In this document: piece by piece, positions 27,501 to 43,110 of the stretch | Layout: each line of letters begins with the position of its first letter | Numbering within the stretch: the first letter of the stretch is position 1 | Assembly (NCBI GenBank): GCA_034190875.2 | Contig: CM067346.1 | Coordinates: forward strand, 17,509,092 to 17,573,091 | Direction: 5' to 3' | Length of the DNA stretch: 64,000 bases | From: Urechis unicinctus | Taxonomy: Eukaryota; Annelida; Polychaeta; Xenopneusta; Urechidae | Notes under the pieces: model-generated | Database searches by the model: none | What the model saw: the letters and a program-made list of their open reading frames with translations, nothing else | Told to the model about the DNA's origin: nothing | Translations under genes and position numbers: made by a program

Positions 27501-30500
27501 ATGATGAGAAATTAATTCTAAGGTCATTCACACTTACGTTTCGCCGCATTGAGGTAGCTACTTGCGCTTTAGTATGCAATATGTTTTCGTTTCGCGAAAC
27601 CAAATACGAGACACGCCTAGTATCTTGCTGTCACAAATTACAATCTTTACAGTGCAACATTTTGAATTATATGACGCCGTGTCAATAACAATCAATACGA
27701 CTGCATACATATTAGAAGGAACGACCCGGGTGGTAATATGTTTATCCAATGTATGTTCCAATATATTTAACTATGATACCTCCAAGCTTCCGACACAAAT
27801 AAGCAGTAGCGATTGTTGCTTAATCAATGATGGATTGGAGATAGATCGGGAAAACGTTTGCGTAAGTAAAATGGAAGACCAATAACGATAATTGATTTGC
27901 AAGAATATATCAGAATGGGAGTTGCATCAGCTCGTCACCGCTCTTTAAACAACAGACATGTATTTGTTTGTTGACTGTTATGTAAATCCATTCGTGATGA
28001 CCTACTATTATATACATATGCCAACTATGTTTATTCTGTTTATTTAAGGTACATATGCATAATATTTGACCATTGTTACGGGTGTCTGGAGAGCTTTTCG
28101 ACCAATATGCAGCACGTCAATGATAGCTTATAAACACTTAACTATACTACCTGCTATAAACAACTAATTATGAAGGCATTTAACCTTGTGTAATTCTTCG
28201 AGTTATTTCCCTTTATCCATCCATCTAAAAAGACTGTAATTCGGTGCAAATTCTTTTAATGCATCCATAATGCCAATTGTATTTGAATCATAATATGTGT
28301 CGTTATACAAAGTGTCACTATACGAAGACGCTACGTATAGAGCCTTTACACCGTGCAGTTAATTGCAGCAAGGTAATATTTCTAATTGCAACATATTTCA
28401 ATTTGAGCTAGCGTCTGGCATATGATTATTGCGAATCAGTAGTTGTCATTGTAAGAAATGATAACCAGGATCTGGTAAATCAGCATGTGAAGTGATGTCT
28501 ATCTCCAAAGTATGGTTCGTACTTCTAGCTAAGCGTACCAGTTTACCTATATTTGTTCCTGGTCCTAACCTGTCAATTGTTGTACAATATGTCAACAATG
28601 TTAAACGTTAATTATTTTAACAAGTTCAATTCAACAATAGCACTTTTGCTATGATGGAAACAGCAATGACACAATCATATGTACCAGACAGATTCATATA
28701 TAATGATAACATAGCGGTCTTCAATTGCCTATGCCGACAGGCTATATCTAATCAACGCGTAGCCAGGTATCAATGTACCGCAGGTGCTGTTTGAGCAGTT
28801 TCATTATTTCAGCTGCGTCGATCACATATACCTGATGGGACATGCTATATCAAACTAGTGATCCTGGAACATACAAATTCGACCAAAAGATATCCAAATC
28901 AGTATATATGGCCTTTGCAAGACCTCATTTAGAAAAATAAAATACAGGCGACCAATCCTTCAACGCAACATATATTTATAGTAGAAAGAATACAAAAGCG
29001 TGACACTAGGCTCGTAGTCAGTGTGTCTCAGTTAGTTTACTAACTCTAGAAACTTATTATGACCACAATTGTATCAGACAAAACACAGCAGTAAAAATAA
29101 GCTGTATAGCGTATTGTGTTATTAAACCGAATTTGCATTCAGCGGAATTTCAAATAACCGTTAGTTACAATAAAGTTGTCTAAATGTCAAACATTACACC
29201 AGCAGCAAATGAAATTCACGATTGTAGAAACTGATGACAAGTTGATACGTTGATGTCAGCTGCTTTCTATTCTGCTATGTTTATTGTTTTATTTGCTTCG
29301 CAACCAAGGTTATGTTAGCAGATGGTCATGCCCGATAATCACGATGGGCCTCTCAATTTGACTGTTACTCAATATGCCTAAGACATAGCTTACGGTAACC
29401 ACCAATGTTGCGTCCATCACCAATCCAGAAGAGGGGTTCAGCTTTGCCAATAGCACTTGTGCAATTTACCTAACAGTGACTATCGAACAACATAGGGCTC
29501 GACAAATATGCGAAAATAAAGAAGCAATTATTTCATCTCTGATCTCTATCTCGCCGAGGAGAATGTCATTATTGAGCGATGACTACAAGTGGACAATAAA
29601 TGAGTGAAAGACAATGTAAAAGCATTGATGAATCGTGATACATTAGCAAGAATACCTAGAGATTCAAACTCACTGTAATCTATCACCTGAGTTATATTCA
29701 AACACAAGGTTAGCATCCTCAGCATCATTGATATACATGTATGTTGCACACAGACGAAGATCTGATTGCAAGAGAATTGACACCTTTTGTTTGCAGTGAT
29801 AAAATAATCGGAGTATGTTCGGTTTTTGAAGATTGCATGCAGATTTCAATAAATGCTTACATTCTAAAACAATTATGGTGCACTCGATTAATTTTGAGCA
29901 AAACAATAGCCATTTTCAGATATTATTCAAATAATTAAGCACACAATGATGTGTGGTATTTTAATGAGTTTGGGCCCTATTTACCTAGACAGATAAACTT
30001 CATGTGGCAACATCATGATCTGTTGTTGTCAAACATGTCTAACGTGTGCGCACGTTTGCTTTATGTCTGATCCGCCTCAATAAGACGAATATATTGGCGG
30101 TAACTCCAGCAATATCACACCAGCGACGTTGCTAAGACGTCGACAGGAAATTGTAATCCAACCAATCACTGACAACAGTAGAATGGTGAGCATATTGAAG
30201 CTGATTGTAAACAACGAACGCCTCCAAACTAAAGGGTTGGTCTCACGGGGGGAACTTGGGGTAACATGAACAGACAGTTATTAAATTGATGAGCATAAAT
30301 TGAGGGGAAGTGTCGTGTTGGAGTGCAAAGACAGCAAATTGATAGCACAGCGGTACATAAGTCACGATCTGATGGACCTATCATTCCAATTAACATATTA
30401 GCTGCAACCATACATAGAGTAGACTCCCCAATTCCTTCAAAATACTAGCGCTTAATAAAATATTTCCTCGATTTTTATCGAAGGGAATGATGCTACTAAG

Positions 30501-31094
30501 CACTTATTTTCATTTTTTTATTTTCTCAATCAGCGTGGCGACTATGAGATACAGGGAAACGATCCACGGATATGATGTATCAAAAGCGTTTGATATAAAC
30601 ACGCCAAGTTAAACTTAGTACTTTAATGGAGTCTGTGTTTATACGTGGCAATCCTGATTCATGTTCTTAAGCGCACGATAGTGACCTAAATAAGGGCTCA
30701 ACTATAACGAACAATAGTTACAGGAGCTTTTTGTTGAATCAGCTAATATGTTTATGCATTCCCATCCCGTAGAAAGCGTCAGGTAGCGAGTTCAATAAAT
30801 GATATAAGTTAAACGTGACCATATTCTTGAGTGGATCATCAAAAGCTTTGACTTTACAATGATCCCTCGCACAGCATATTAAAGTAACCATGATAGTAGA
30901 GCACGTAACGGGATATAATCAGATTCAGCTATGCAGTATGAATATATATAGCTATGTGTACTGCTAGTGGTGCATATGAGACAATACTCAGCCCAAAACA
31001 AAACCGGTGGGTAGTTTGACGTAACCCCTATCAACAAATTTATAAAAGAAGAGGATGACTGAGGATAATTTGAAACATTTATTTTAGGGAAAGC
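24561..31094. other. Gene-free stretch of 6.5 kb
   Basis: Scanned on both strands, it has no recognised gene, RNA or strong repeat. 28545-28660 is a weak relative of 17590-17700. The longest plain frames (26623-26889, 88 codons; 27562-27885, 107 codons) have no domain motif and no second copy. There may be single exons that I cannot see without transcripts. Confidence 0.4.
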
Positions 31095-32220
31095 TCTTTT
31101 TAGCCCACTTGGCACTTACCCATGCCCAAGACTTGGCCGAAAACCCCAATTCACTGGAACGAAGGTTCATCGCGATTCTATTCAGCAACTAGCAGGGATG
31201 GAACGGTCATTTAACGAGATTTCCGAGTCACGAAGAACCTGTCATGTTTTTACACATTGGAATGGTTGATAAGAGGCATAATCTTAACCTGAAAGACGAC
31301 GCTCGTAGCCACTATGCTTCGCAGAGCTGATCGTTAAGCTACGGGACATCAAGTTATTGTCCGCTGTATAAATCTTGCAAATACAAATATGTGAATTTTT
31401 CCACCGCTTGAAACTCTTTTGTTCAATGTAGGTGAAATGTGCCAACAGTCTCAATTAGAATGAAAGTGGTCTTATGTAATCGCAAACTGCATCTGAATTA
31501 TTTTAAAATTAGAATCATTGCAAACTGCATTTAATGGCGGTTCAAGTGGAAACAGCACAGACCAAATAATACATGCCTGGTCCGCAATTGCATGTTGAGT
31601 TGATTCTGCGAAAGTACCACTGCTTTGTCCCTGTTAACTACAGGCTCCTAGCCAGAGCAGATATCAAACCAACTGATATTTCATATACAATGGTTGCAAG
31701 GAAGGTTAACGAGGAAATTGCGCAAACATTGAGCCAAGAGCAAACACGCTGGATTATGCCTGTTATCAACCTCCCAAGTGCATGAGGTGGACATCTGTAG
31801 ACGACTACATAGCCAATGTCATGTTTACCACTGACTAATATGGTCTGCACTTGGCCGCCTTAACATCATATTGAAAAAAACACAAGGGCTCTTCTGTTAA
31901 TTGTGTGTTGCGTCCACATCAACATAACAAGTTATTTGGTTTCGGCTCGTGTTTTGATTACAATAACACGTTCGTGGCAATGTTTTAGTATAGGATCATG
32001 CAGCTTTGGAAATTTAAGAATCGATCAACGCGACTTAATCTTAGTTACGTAATATTTTGTGTTGGGTGCAAACGGTTTGACTTACTTTAACCTATGACAT
32101 ATAACGCTGCCACACATAAAGTAATTGTATATATATAGACCGTAAGATGTTAATATAAACAACAAATGAATGAATTGGAGCTGAGTGTATTATCTACATT
32201 CACAAACATATATTTTGCTA
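31095..32220 (+). repeat. Family K, copy K1
   Basis: It aligns with 38868-39970 in the same orientation. Shared blocks are CTTGGCAC.TACCCATG, CCATTTAACG, GAGTCA, the open frame at 31610-31750, ATATGGTCTGCACT, AACAAGTTATTTGG, AGAATCGATC and ACATTCACANACATAT. Divergence is around 30% where counted, so this is an old duplication. No terminal repeats are seen. Confidence 0.75.
31573..31785 (+). pseudogene. Open frame of family K, possible gene remnant (K1)
   Basis: About 46 codons (near 31612-31749) align without gaps to 39226-39363 in K2. My hand count is 40 differences in 138 bp, split 11, 11 and 18 over codon positions 1, 2 and 3, and about half of the residues are identical. The shared end reads SQEQTR, and SYT, EEI and QT are also kept. 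The third-position excess hints at past selection on a protein but is not statistically strong. No family is recognised. There is no start or splice evidence, and K2 changes reading character after SQEQTR. Confidence 0.35.
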
Positions 32221-32730
32221 CATATTTGTCTATAATGTTGATCGAAAATGGAATTATTATAATGCTTGCAAGTGGTAGCTATGTTTCATTTCCGAAGTAT
32301 TATCCTTTAAATGTAACGTTCGATGGTATTGACCAAGCATCCGACTTTAACACCGTATAGCCCCACACAGTTAGGTGTCTATTAACAACAAAAGGTGACA
32401 GTTGAAGGGCACTGTATTACATGGGTCATTGCATCGATGCAGATAATTTTGCATCACGGTGCTAGGTTTCGCATGCTAACTATGAAATGACGGATGTCAA
32501 TACAGTTAACCATTGTTTAGTTTTTTTCTTTGTTAAATTGGAATTAATGTTTTTAGCTACGTCTGTAAATATTAACATTTAATGCCACTATGCTCCCAAA
32601 TATCTGTGGGGAGGATATGTTCATTATATATAAAGACTACTGGCCTTAACCTGCCTCAATTGTTGGGGTTTTGACCGTAGGTCGTATATACATTAATCTC
32701 TGTTGCAAGGCATTTAAGAAAACTTGTCAC
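32221..32730. other. Short gene-free spacer
   Basis: Between K1 and E1. It contains a short frame at 32166-32360 (64 codons, hydrophobic start) without a recognised motif. Nothing else seen. Confidence 0.4.
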
Positions 32731-35262
32731 CTTTGAGCTCATCACATCATTACTAATTGCATAAACTCGAAAATGCGGTTGGATTATTGTTGGACAATAC
32801 CCTTAAAAAACCCTGGTAACATCATTGAAAGATTCAATTTTATTCTGGCCTGAAGCTGTTTCATTACAGGTTGGGGATAATAATACTCTCTTCTCCATTT
32901 TTAAGTGAAAATTTGTATAACTAACTTAAAATGGATAGTTTGAAATAGGTAAAGCAATGAAATGTCTACTTAACTATTTGTGGGTGTATTTAGAATGCGC
33001 TCAACTATGCCGATGAAATATATACACATTAACAGTATAGCCACCTACAAAAATGCATGGAAGCATATGCATCCGCAATTGGATTAGAAAACTAATTATC
33101 CTTTGTTGCAGACCAGTTTAAATGTAATTTACTTTCTAATATCGCGCTAGTACTCGGAAGTTCATTGACCATCAGCCCTTCGTCCGGAGCAAAGAAATCG
33201 CGAGCTTTGATTGGACAATGTTAAAAAGAGCTCCAATTAGATTACTTATCCCAATCAAACACACTATGGTGATGCGTGGTTAGTCGTCAGCATAAATCGA
33301 TTGAACTGGCATATATTCGTCTAGGTATAGTATACCAAGTTTGCAATGAGAGGGTGTAAATTATCTGTCGTAATATAATGTCGTACTACAATGTGTATGG
33401 TGAAGAAGGGACATCGATGGGTATTAGCGGGTAAGCAAATAGAAAAGACTAGCACACTCAGGCCCACAAAACACAATAGATATGTCATTGTAAATCTGAA
33501 TGCGTTATCATTTGGTATTGTAACAGTATAAATGCTACTGGTGAAAAACGTAAAGGACTTTACTTTCTCGAATAAATCATGGCTTTTGTGCGACGGCTTT
33601 GTTCCGTCTCTTATTCAAGAACCTGTGTATGTTATATCTATGTTCTATCCAACAAGTGACCCCTTTTCTATCCTGCAAACAAAAACGTCACTGTTTATTT
33701 GCATAGCACTGGCTGTAATTTGTTACTGACTGACTCACTATTCCTTCAATGAAGTTGACAATATGGACACACGTGGTATATTTTGGTGCATAACCGACCC
33801 ATTTTTGCATACTGTGATTAGGTCTGCTGCACCTAATTGCCATTCCTTCTGCTTTGTGTCTACAAGAATAGCATGCAAACATATGCTGTAAAATACGTTT
33901 AATGGAAAGCATATCTATTACGTTATGAAAAAAGCAAACTTTGCATGAAACAAGCTATGGTCAGATTTGAAGACTTCAGATGCTTTTCATGCACGATGAA
34001 TAAAATAGAGCATATCCTTGCTCACCTAGCGATTACATAACAATAATTTGTCTCTTGGATGAAATGATGTACGTATTCTGGCCATCGCAGCTCACCTTGT
34101 ATCGACTCATTGGACGTTATCGCTTTTAAATACAATGCAATTATTCCTTAAATAAAAACAGGGTAAAGATACTTCGGAAAATGCATTTGTTGCTCCGAAA
34201 CGGGTCCTGGTCTTTTATATTTTTGCTCCTGTAACCCAGGTGCAGGCAAGAGTTATGCGGTGATAGCAGCGCAATTTAAGTGTTGATAACATTATAATTT
34301 GGTGACTAGTGCATACACTGCTGTATGTTTATAGTGACGGATGCATGTAGCACAAAGTTGTACAGCTTGCATTACGATTACTGCTTCGCTATGCATATGG
34401 CGCGCATACATATTGTCAAATTAACCTAAGGGTCATGGTTATTAGCCTGCATTTGATTGGCTTGTTATCTAGGTTGCAACAACCATGGCATATAATGACT
34501 ATACGTAACGAGATAGTGAATAATCCAATGACTTTTTGTTACTTTTGCGGCTTCCCATCGTCCACATTTTTACAGCAAGACGCTAGATATGTTCTCTGGA
34601 GGTTTATATTGGGTTAATACCCGTCCAACATTAAGGAGGTGGTTTATAGATCAATGCGACATGTGCAACAAATTGATCCTTTGTGAACGCTTCTGGGTGT
34701 GCGATTGATTTGAGTGAAAGAGAGACGGCATAATATAGTGCTTCGGAGATCACCGTCCCCAGAAAAATAACGGACTTGGTTCCACTCACGTATATTGTGG
34801 TAACAAATAGTTTCTTCTCGTTGACTGCAATGAGCGATTTGCCTTCTCCGAGTATTTGCCAAGCAAATGCTTCAGTGCATCAAAAATACTCGACACATTA
34901 TCAAGGCAATATCTACATAAAACAAACACTTGCAGGTGTTCCATGAACAAAGAGACAAGTTTAATCGACCCTCGTCTATTGATTAAGCATCATAAACTGC
35001 AGATCACATTACTATAAACACGTGTGCAAAACTACAATTGTGATAACAGCGTTTTTGAGGGGTAAGAACATGCTTATGGTAAGATGTACATATGTTACGA
35101 TCAAAAAAGGTCTGAGTGTGTTTCTTTATCTATTTTGAACAAAACAAAATGGATATGAGTGATATTCCTTGGTTGAGCTAGGGAATGGCTTTCGCATATA
35201 ATTTGACGATTGTATACAATTCGCTTTGGGAACGTCAGAAATCTCACATTGTATTGCTTTAG

Positions 35263-35701
35263 AGCGTGTCTATGCCCATTTTAGTTTATCACGAACAAAT
35301 CTTCTATGGGTCATTGGCAGAAATGTATGATCTTATATCGAGCTGCCAGCAATCATTAAACCATTCTTGGCATGGAGTGCTATTTATGGTAGAAATGAGT
35401 GATTTGATTGTGCAGTTAAGTAACCTCTTACTAGTGGATATATATGATAATAGCATGACTACATCATTTGCATAAAACAAAGCATGTTTTAACTGCCATA
35501 TCAAGAGGAGTTGAATGGGGCAAATACCCCATCTGCGTTCCGCCAGACCAGTTTCTCAACTTTCACCACCTTGACTTGTTTACAACTGGCGTATTCCGCG
35601 GATCACGATATAAAAAGCGAGCACGATTTGATATCCACACGTTAAGCTATGGCCTTGATTCATTGGCTGGTCTTTATCATCATCTGTCATTCTGCACTTA
35701 A
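35263..35701 (+). pseudogene. Broken open frame shared by E1 and E2 (E1 copy)
   Basis: A frame opens right after TTTAG (a possible splice acceptor, preceded by a T-rich run) with a first ATG at 35272, beginning MPILVYHEQ. In E1 it stops at 35473-35475 because of one extra T in GCATAAAAC. The matching E2 sequence reads through there. After the shift, the same protein continues in another frame (from KTKHVL) to TAA at 35699-35701, 144 codons in all, ending with a basic patch (SRYKKRAR). E2 is instead broken by TGG to TGA and has a 39-bp in-frame deletion. Different lesions in the two copies suggest the frame was open before duplication. No family is recognised. Confidence 0.45.
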
Positions 35702-35799
35702 GATGACATATTTGGTTAACTTAGCAATAAACGGTATTGGCTTAGTTGCATTACCTTTGGCATAGTGCTTATCCTCAATGTTAGCAGTTATAGAAGTGT

Positions 35800-36048
35800 A
35801 TGGTATGGAACCGAATGCAAATCGCTTCAAAACCAGATAAGGTTTTTCACAATCATATTACCCCCACCACTTGGAGCCATGGCAACCAGATAGAGCGTCA
35901 CAGAGAAAACAAATCAGATCAGATACATAGCTTTTATGTCAAAATGTGTTATGTTAAATGTCGGTTTGGCTTCGGCATTATTGTATTGGCACATTCGACA
36001 GCACTGAGGTGTTCCGTTGATAAGTTCTTTAACAACATTAACTTTTGA
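35800..36048 (+). other. Open frame in E1 with a distant same-frame match in the 46130 relative
   Basis: This 82-codon frame and the one at 46687-46956 align in the same reading frame around TWSHGNQIERH and TWSHRKQIGHH, and again near FGFGII and FCLRYNC. In E2 the region has a stop (TAA near 63304). Two copies that remain open after long divergence are suggestive but not proof of a former gene. Function unknown. Confidence 0.25.
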
Positions 36049-36625
36049 GTCTTAACATCATACGTTAATTTGCATGTGCTCTGCACATAGCATTCTTATT
36101 TTCAAGTTCTAGGTACTATCAACCACTCTTGCTTTAGGTGTCTCATTGGCAGTAACACAGTCATCGGCAGCCAACCGTTTTGTAGCATACAAATATGCTA
36201 GAATACAATTACATAAGCCTCCGTTTGTTACTTTCAGTAATAACGTACAACGATTCTACTAGATGTTACCTTGACTGCGTATCCCAATAACTGCCGTTAC
36301 ATATATCACATTAACTTCAACAGGCTAGGAAATAATGTATGTTGATAACCTATTTCCTGTGAACAGCCAATTGCTTTGCGTATTTTATTATTTGTTGATT
36401 GCCCTATTGTGAAATGATATACTGCAGCGGCGTATTGTCTGTTTATGGTATTGGTCGGCATGCGAAGCCAATTTTATGAGTGCATGAGTGAGCAAGCAAC
36501 TGATAGGGTAAACTTTTGGTATGTTGATAGAAGACACAAGAGTACCGACAACATAGTGTAGGAACATATGATTTGGCTTGTGCAGAAACACTTTCATATT
36601 ATTTGAGCTGTTGTGTCATTGGTGG

Positions 36626-38350
<1,725 letters not shown>

Positions 38351-38479
38351 ACCGATTAAAATTGAAATAGCAATACACTTCCATGTTTTTGTTTCATCCC
38401 ACATACGTGTGACCCTAATTAACACGTAGGACTGCAGGACAGTGCAGCTAAGTGGATTCACATTTATATTGGTATATTG

Positions 38480-38790
38480 ACTGCCATGTGTTGGAATTAG
38501 TGCGGCCGTAATTGGATCGTCAATTTAGCTTTTGAGGCAATGTTTGGATGCACTTTATGGTTTAATGAATTATACCTTACGTCGGGTAGCGTACAAACAC
38601 TTGTAACTCGCGATTGATAAGATCAAACCGGTTTTGGCACAACTTGCGATTACATCACAATTATTTGTTGAAAGCGTGTCATTTCTAGTTAGTGTCTCGA
38701 TTTAAATAATGTGAGCGCCACCAAATCATTGTTATCACTCTAGCATGTAATACAGTTAAAGGTACTTTTGGACATGCATTTTGTATTTCG
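38480..38790 (+). repeat. Module L (dispersed old repeat)
   Basis: It resembles 22800-23040, 34020-34170, 46130-46270 and 61390-61570. Common blocks are GTCAATTTAGCTTTTGA, ACTTGTAACT, CTTGCGATTACATCACAATTATTTG, GCGTGTCATTT and TTATCACT. These copies differ by tens of per cent, apart from the closely matching pair within E1 and E2. No protein or RNA structure recognised. Confidence 0.65.
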
Positions 38791-38867
38791 TAAACGGCAT
38801 TAATCCTGGTTGATAATACCTTACTCGGGTGCGGGCAACAGTTATGTTGTCATAGTGAACGCAATGC

Positions 38868-39970
38868 TACTTGGCACATACCCATGTCCCAGACCGCGCT
38901 AAAAAACACGACTAAGGCTAAGCGAGATAATATTAAGCAACTGGGTCGAAAGCATCACCGCCATTTAACGTGAGCATCTAACTAACAAGGAGTCAGGTTT
39001 TAGCACGTTGTGATTGGGAGAGCAATGAGTATTAAATAAGTAACCGCTGTATGTATACATCCCGTTAACAAAAATATATGAACATTATATAATTGTTTCG
39101 CATGGCATTCAACACAGCTTTAAATACTCTGGAATCATAGAAATCTGATTTCAATGGCGATGCAAGTGGAGATAACATTGACTATGCCTATTCAGTGATT
39201 GCATGCTGGATTAATGATGAAAAAGTACCGCTTCTTGGTTAGGGTATACTGCAGGTTTCTGGAAAATGCCAAAATCACGACAACTAAGCTTTCGTATACT
39301 GTGGTTGAAAGAAGGGGTTGCGAAGAAATCTCGCAAACAGTGAGCCAAGAGCAAACACGAACAGCGAGATTGTGCCTCTTATCTACCTCTCAAGTGCATG
39401 ACGTGGACTTCTGATGACAAATAATAGGCGATAGACTAATATGGTCTGCACTCGAAATTTAACAAGGGTACTTCGGATTAATGTCAAGGCTGCCTTTGCT
39501 AGTATGTGTTTGCCGTCCACTGATCAACAAAACAAGTTATTTGGATCGTCTTTGGTATGCAAAACTGCGTTCTTGGCAATATGTTTGTTTAAGATTATGA
39601 TTTCAAATGCAGATTTGAGATGTTAAGAATCGATCGACGGGATTTAATCGTTGCTGTTTAGTGGAAGTCATACGCGGACAATCATTTTGTCGATGTTTGA
39701 CACTAATAACGTCAAACACTGTTTACACTACAAGAGGTAGCAAAAGTGATACAATTGCTTCCGAGACGCATATTTGGCCCTCTTAGATATGTGAAATATT
39801 TTTTCTGAGGCGAACGATTGGTCTAATTCAAACCTATGACCTATTCCTCTAACGCATAGAAAGTAATTGAATAAATAAAGATTGTTTGATTTTAATATAC
39901 TCAACAAATCACGTAATGACGGACGGGAGTTGTATTATTTACATTCACAGACATATGTTTTACGCTGATC
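38868..39970 (+). repeat. Family K, copy K2
   Basis: Aligned with K1 as described there. K2 follows module L directly, while K1 is preceded by other sequence, so the two modules were joined or separated by rearrangement. Confidence 0.75.
39199..39414 (+). pseudogene. Open frame of family K, possible gene remnant (K2)
   Basis: The gap-free match to K1 covers about 39226-39363 and ends in SQEQTR. Downstream the frame diverges at once from K1, and similarity passes into another frame. This argues that at least one copy is not a working gene. Unrecognised. Confidence 0.3.
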
Positions 39971-42077
39971 AAATATTGAATTAAAATAATGCGTGCTACT
40001 GCATCTTTGGAGCAAAGACCCGAGTTCCAATTTTGCTGCTAGCGTTTTTCGGGGTTCAACCTAAATTATTATAGACTGGAAAATATGTGTTTAGCAGGCA
40101 ACATGCGATGAACAAATGTGCAATTACTTTGCTGTAAATTAGAGTTCAATCTATGTAATTATGTTCATGTTGAAGCCTTTCAACTTGTAGCGAATTCATA
40201 TTTGAATCTCTTTCGTCGGAGGCTTTTGCTCTGTCAATCAACAAAGGTATGTCGGTTGTGTTTCGCTGATATAGCGAATATGTTAAATGCTCTACATATC
40301 CGTCGTGTCAAAATATTATAAACTAACATCAATCTATCTACTTGCACAGACGCGTCATGCAAAACCTCAATTAAAATTTTAAAATTGAATAAGCGTCGCA
40401 AAACTGCCACGCGCAACTACGTATGACGCCAATGTTTGGGTCTTCTTCTCTATTGCAAATTGTCGTATTTCATACACTTTCCAACAACCAGATTTACGTC
40501 AGAGAAACACTTCAAATCATGACAGTTTGTCTTGCCACTGTAAAAGGTAGTGCGTACTTCCAGATCTAAATTGGTATCGGAAGTATGTCATAAAAACACA
40601 CAAAAGCATCTGTCACATGTATTATGGTGCACGCATTACGTCAGTGGAAAGGTTGTTTTGAAATACCAGATGGCATTGTTATTGCAGTGACGGCACATGC
40701 GGATCGTTAACCAACTGACGGTGAGGTACATTGGATTTCGACTCAGACAGTAGCGCATACAAAAACCATTACTAGGACAAAGACCATCATGAAATGATTG
40801 TAGCCAAAATTTCGATGACCGATTCGGCCTTGTATCTACGAAGTGTTTACAATTAAGTTAAATTAGCTCATCATTCAAAATACACTAAGCATCCGTTTGT
40901 ATTAGTTACACAATAAAACCACTTCATTCGCTCTTCCGGATATGGAGTGATTCGGTGACGCAAGCGTGTCGCGAATTGCAATTACTATCCCTTAATGACA
41001 CTTCTACAGGTATATTTTTGCAAATGGGCAAATATTCAGCGACACTAGATGGCCGTTTTCTTTGTGTTCGCTAACATTTCGGCCGATTGGCTTGAAAGGC
41101 GATGGCGCTGTTGACCTTAATGAATTACCGTAAAGAGCTACACTTTCTACTTAGCTTTTAATGGTAGAACAATTGGAAAATAACTATGGCTTGTTTTGCA
41201 CATGTCATATCTAGGAGATGATCAGTTATATACGGCGCATGGTTTATGCTGATGGTTCAGCCACTACCACTCTAACGATGCGATTTGGCATGACTAACTG
41301 AGACGACGATGGGCCCAGCATCGTTCGAGTCCTATAGCAATGTGTTGCAGCTTTAATCAAATCCTTACACCATGCAAAGTGCATGTCACTTAACATGAGT
41401 TCGATATGAACGGCAAACGTAATTCTAAAAAGAATGTCAAACATTCCCGAACACGGAACTGAACGGTTAACATCGTATATTCGAACACAATAATTTATTC
41501 AAAAACCCTTACTCTACACATAAGGTCAATACATTCCATTCAATATGCTCAGGTTCCCGATAAGCACCCGCTTTTGGCCCAGATGATGACAGTGATATTC
41601 GGGCACTCTTGAGGTTAACTGATAACAACTGAACGTTTTTAATGATGAATGCTAGGCCTTGTTTGAATCACCACGTTTGCAAAAGGTGAGTACGGATTAT
41701 AAGCCGTGCCCCGGATTACTAATTTGGTAGTGACTCTGAATTACTGATCGTAATTGTTATTCAATGTATATCAAACCTACCCCCCCCCCTCTAATTCCTT
41801 GACAAGTGTCATTAATAAAACCACCGGAGACCAACCGCAGATGTCATTTTCTTTGGCAATGAATTGTATTTATCGCTCAATAATACACTTATGTCACTAT
41901 ATAACTTGCGTAATCATGTGCGTAATCAAGTCGTCGCATTTGAATGAAATGCGGCTATAGTTCGTCAAGGTCGTCTGAAGGGTATAACATCTCGATAAAG
42001 CAAATGATTGTCTAGAGCAAACAGTTACTGATAAGTATTGTTCACTGTACATAGCGATGGCTGCACACAATTAATAA
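39971..42077. other. Gene-free stretch
   Basis: Weak old similarities only: 41700-41745 resembles 23905-23940 (GCCCCGGATTACTA block), and 40600-40670 resembles 19510-19570. A C8 run lies near 41781. No gene recognised. Confidence 0.4.
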
Positions 42078-42630
42078 CTTGATCATGTGGGATGCGGTAT
42101 GGCAAGCAAATGAATTAATGTTATCCTCTATCTACCCAGCTCACGATATGATATTGAATAATCTTGTTGTAAATACATTTATTGAGCAATGCAAGCAATG
42201 ATGATGTTGCGGAGAGGCTCAAGCCGTAGGTACAACATAAAACGTGGGGTATTTATTCTAGTAAAAGATAGATTAACGTGTAATATTCAATCAGTTATTC
42301 TCGTTAAATCAATGACTGAATGGGTGATTTTCCAGTCATCACGATGCACGCATATCCGAGGTTTAATAGTGGGCGATGAACAGTAGTTTACGCTACTTAT
42401 CCGCATGGCGTTCTACTAATGACGATAACTAATGAGATCCATTGATGACTAAATTAACATCGTCATTCGTGCCGCAATGCATAATCAAAATGGAAGCCTA
42501 GGGTTGCAGCGATCGAGATAGCCTTGATCATGTGGGACGTGGTATGGCAAGCAAATGAATTAATGTTATCCTCTATCCACACAGCTCAGGATATGATATA
42601 GAATAATGTTGTTGTAAATACATGTATTGA
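42078..42630 (+). repeat. Short local duplication M (42078-42185 and 42523-42630)
   Basis: Two direct copies of about 108 bp start CTTGATCATGTGGGA, about 445 bp apart, with fewer than ten differences by eye. The sequence between them is not repeated, so only the ends match. This could be a short element or remnants of a tandem duplication with a replaced centre. Confidence 0.9.
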
Positions 42631-43110
42631 TAACTTAAGTCACGCATTATAAGAGAAATCGATCATTCGGATTCGTGTAATCTCATGCACAAATACGCCA
42701 TACTAACATCGGTGTAGAAATTCACAGAAGCCATGTGACGCTTCTTGGTAATAAACCATGTGTGCGTTTACTAGATATTTTACAACGGGCATTTGATTCA
42801 TAATTTACAATCATGTGATTAGTGATGTTTCATAGATGTTCGATTACGAGTCAACGTGGCAATGTATCACACACATGGCCCACACCGTGCTTAGCTTTGA
42901 AAGCTTCCTTTCTACGACATGCAAGGAACCAAGTGCGTAATAGCTTTAAAGAAAGGACCACAAAATGGCTTGATTGGGATAACGTAAGTGAAGGAAAGCC
43001 GAGCATTCCACTTCAACTGACACGCGTAGCCAGCGTAGCTGTCTGCCCGGTGTTTAATATATCTATTTAAAACGGAAAAGCGGATGATTTATCCATTTTC
43101 ACATACTTAT

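Larger units (their letters stand above)
32731..36625 (+). repeat. Family E, copy E1 (direct partner E2 at 58204-64000)
   Basis: Alignment starts at CTTTGAGCTCATCACATC (32731 and 58204) and continues in the same orientation to at least 36625. I estimate 5-6% difference from about 240 bp compared at 33480-33720. E1 lacks the 1.98-kb insertion found in E2 after about 59436. It contains shared open frames near 33532-33729 and 35263-35701. Older relatives of parts of E lie at 18600, 22740, 44130 and 46130, so the family amplified repeatedly. Confidence 0.95.

Noticed and set aside
33532-33729. 65-codon frame shared with E2 (59010-59231)
   Set aside because: The shared part is about 57 codons at 5-6% nucleotide difference, many differences change residues, and the two copies end in different frames. 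Openness is explained by recent common origin.
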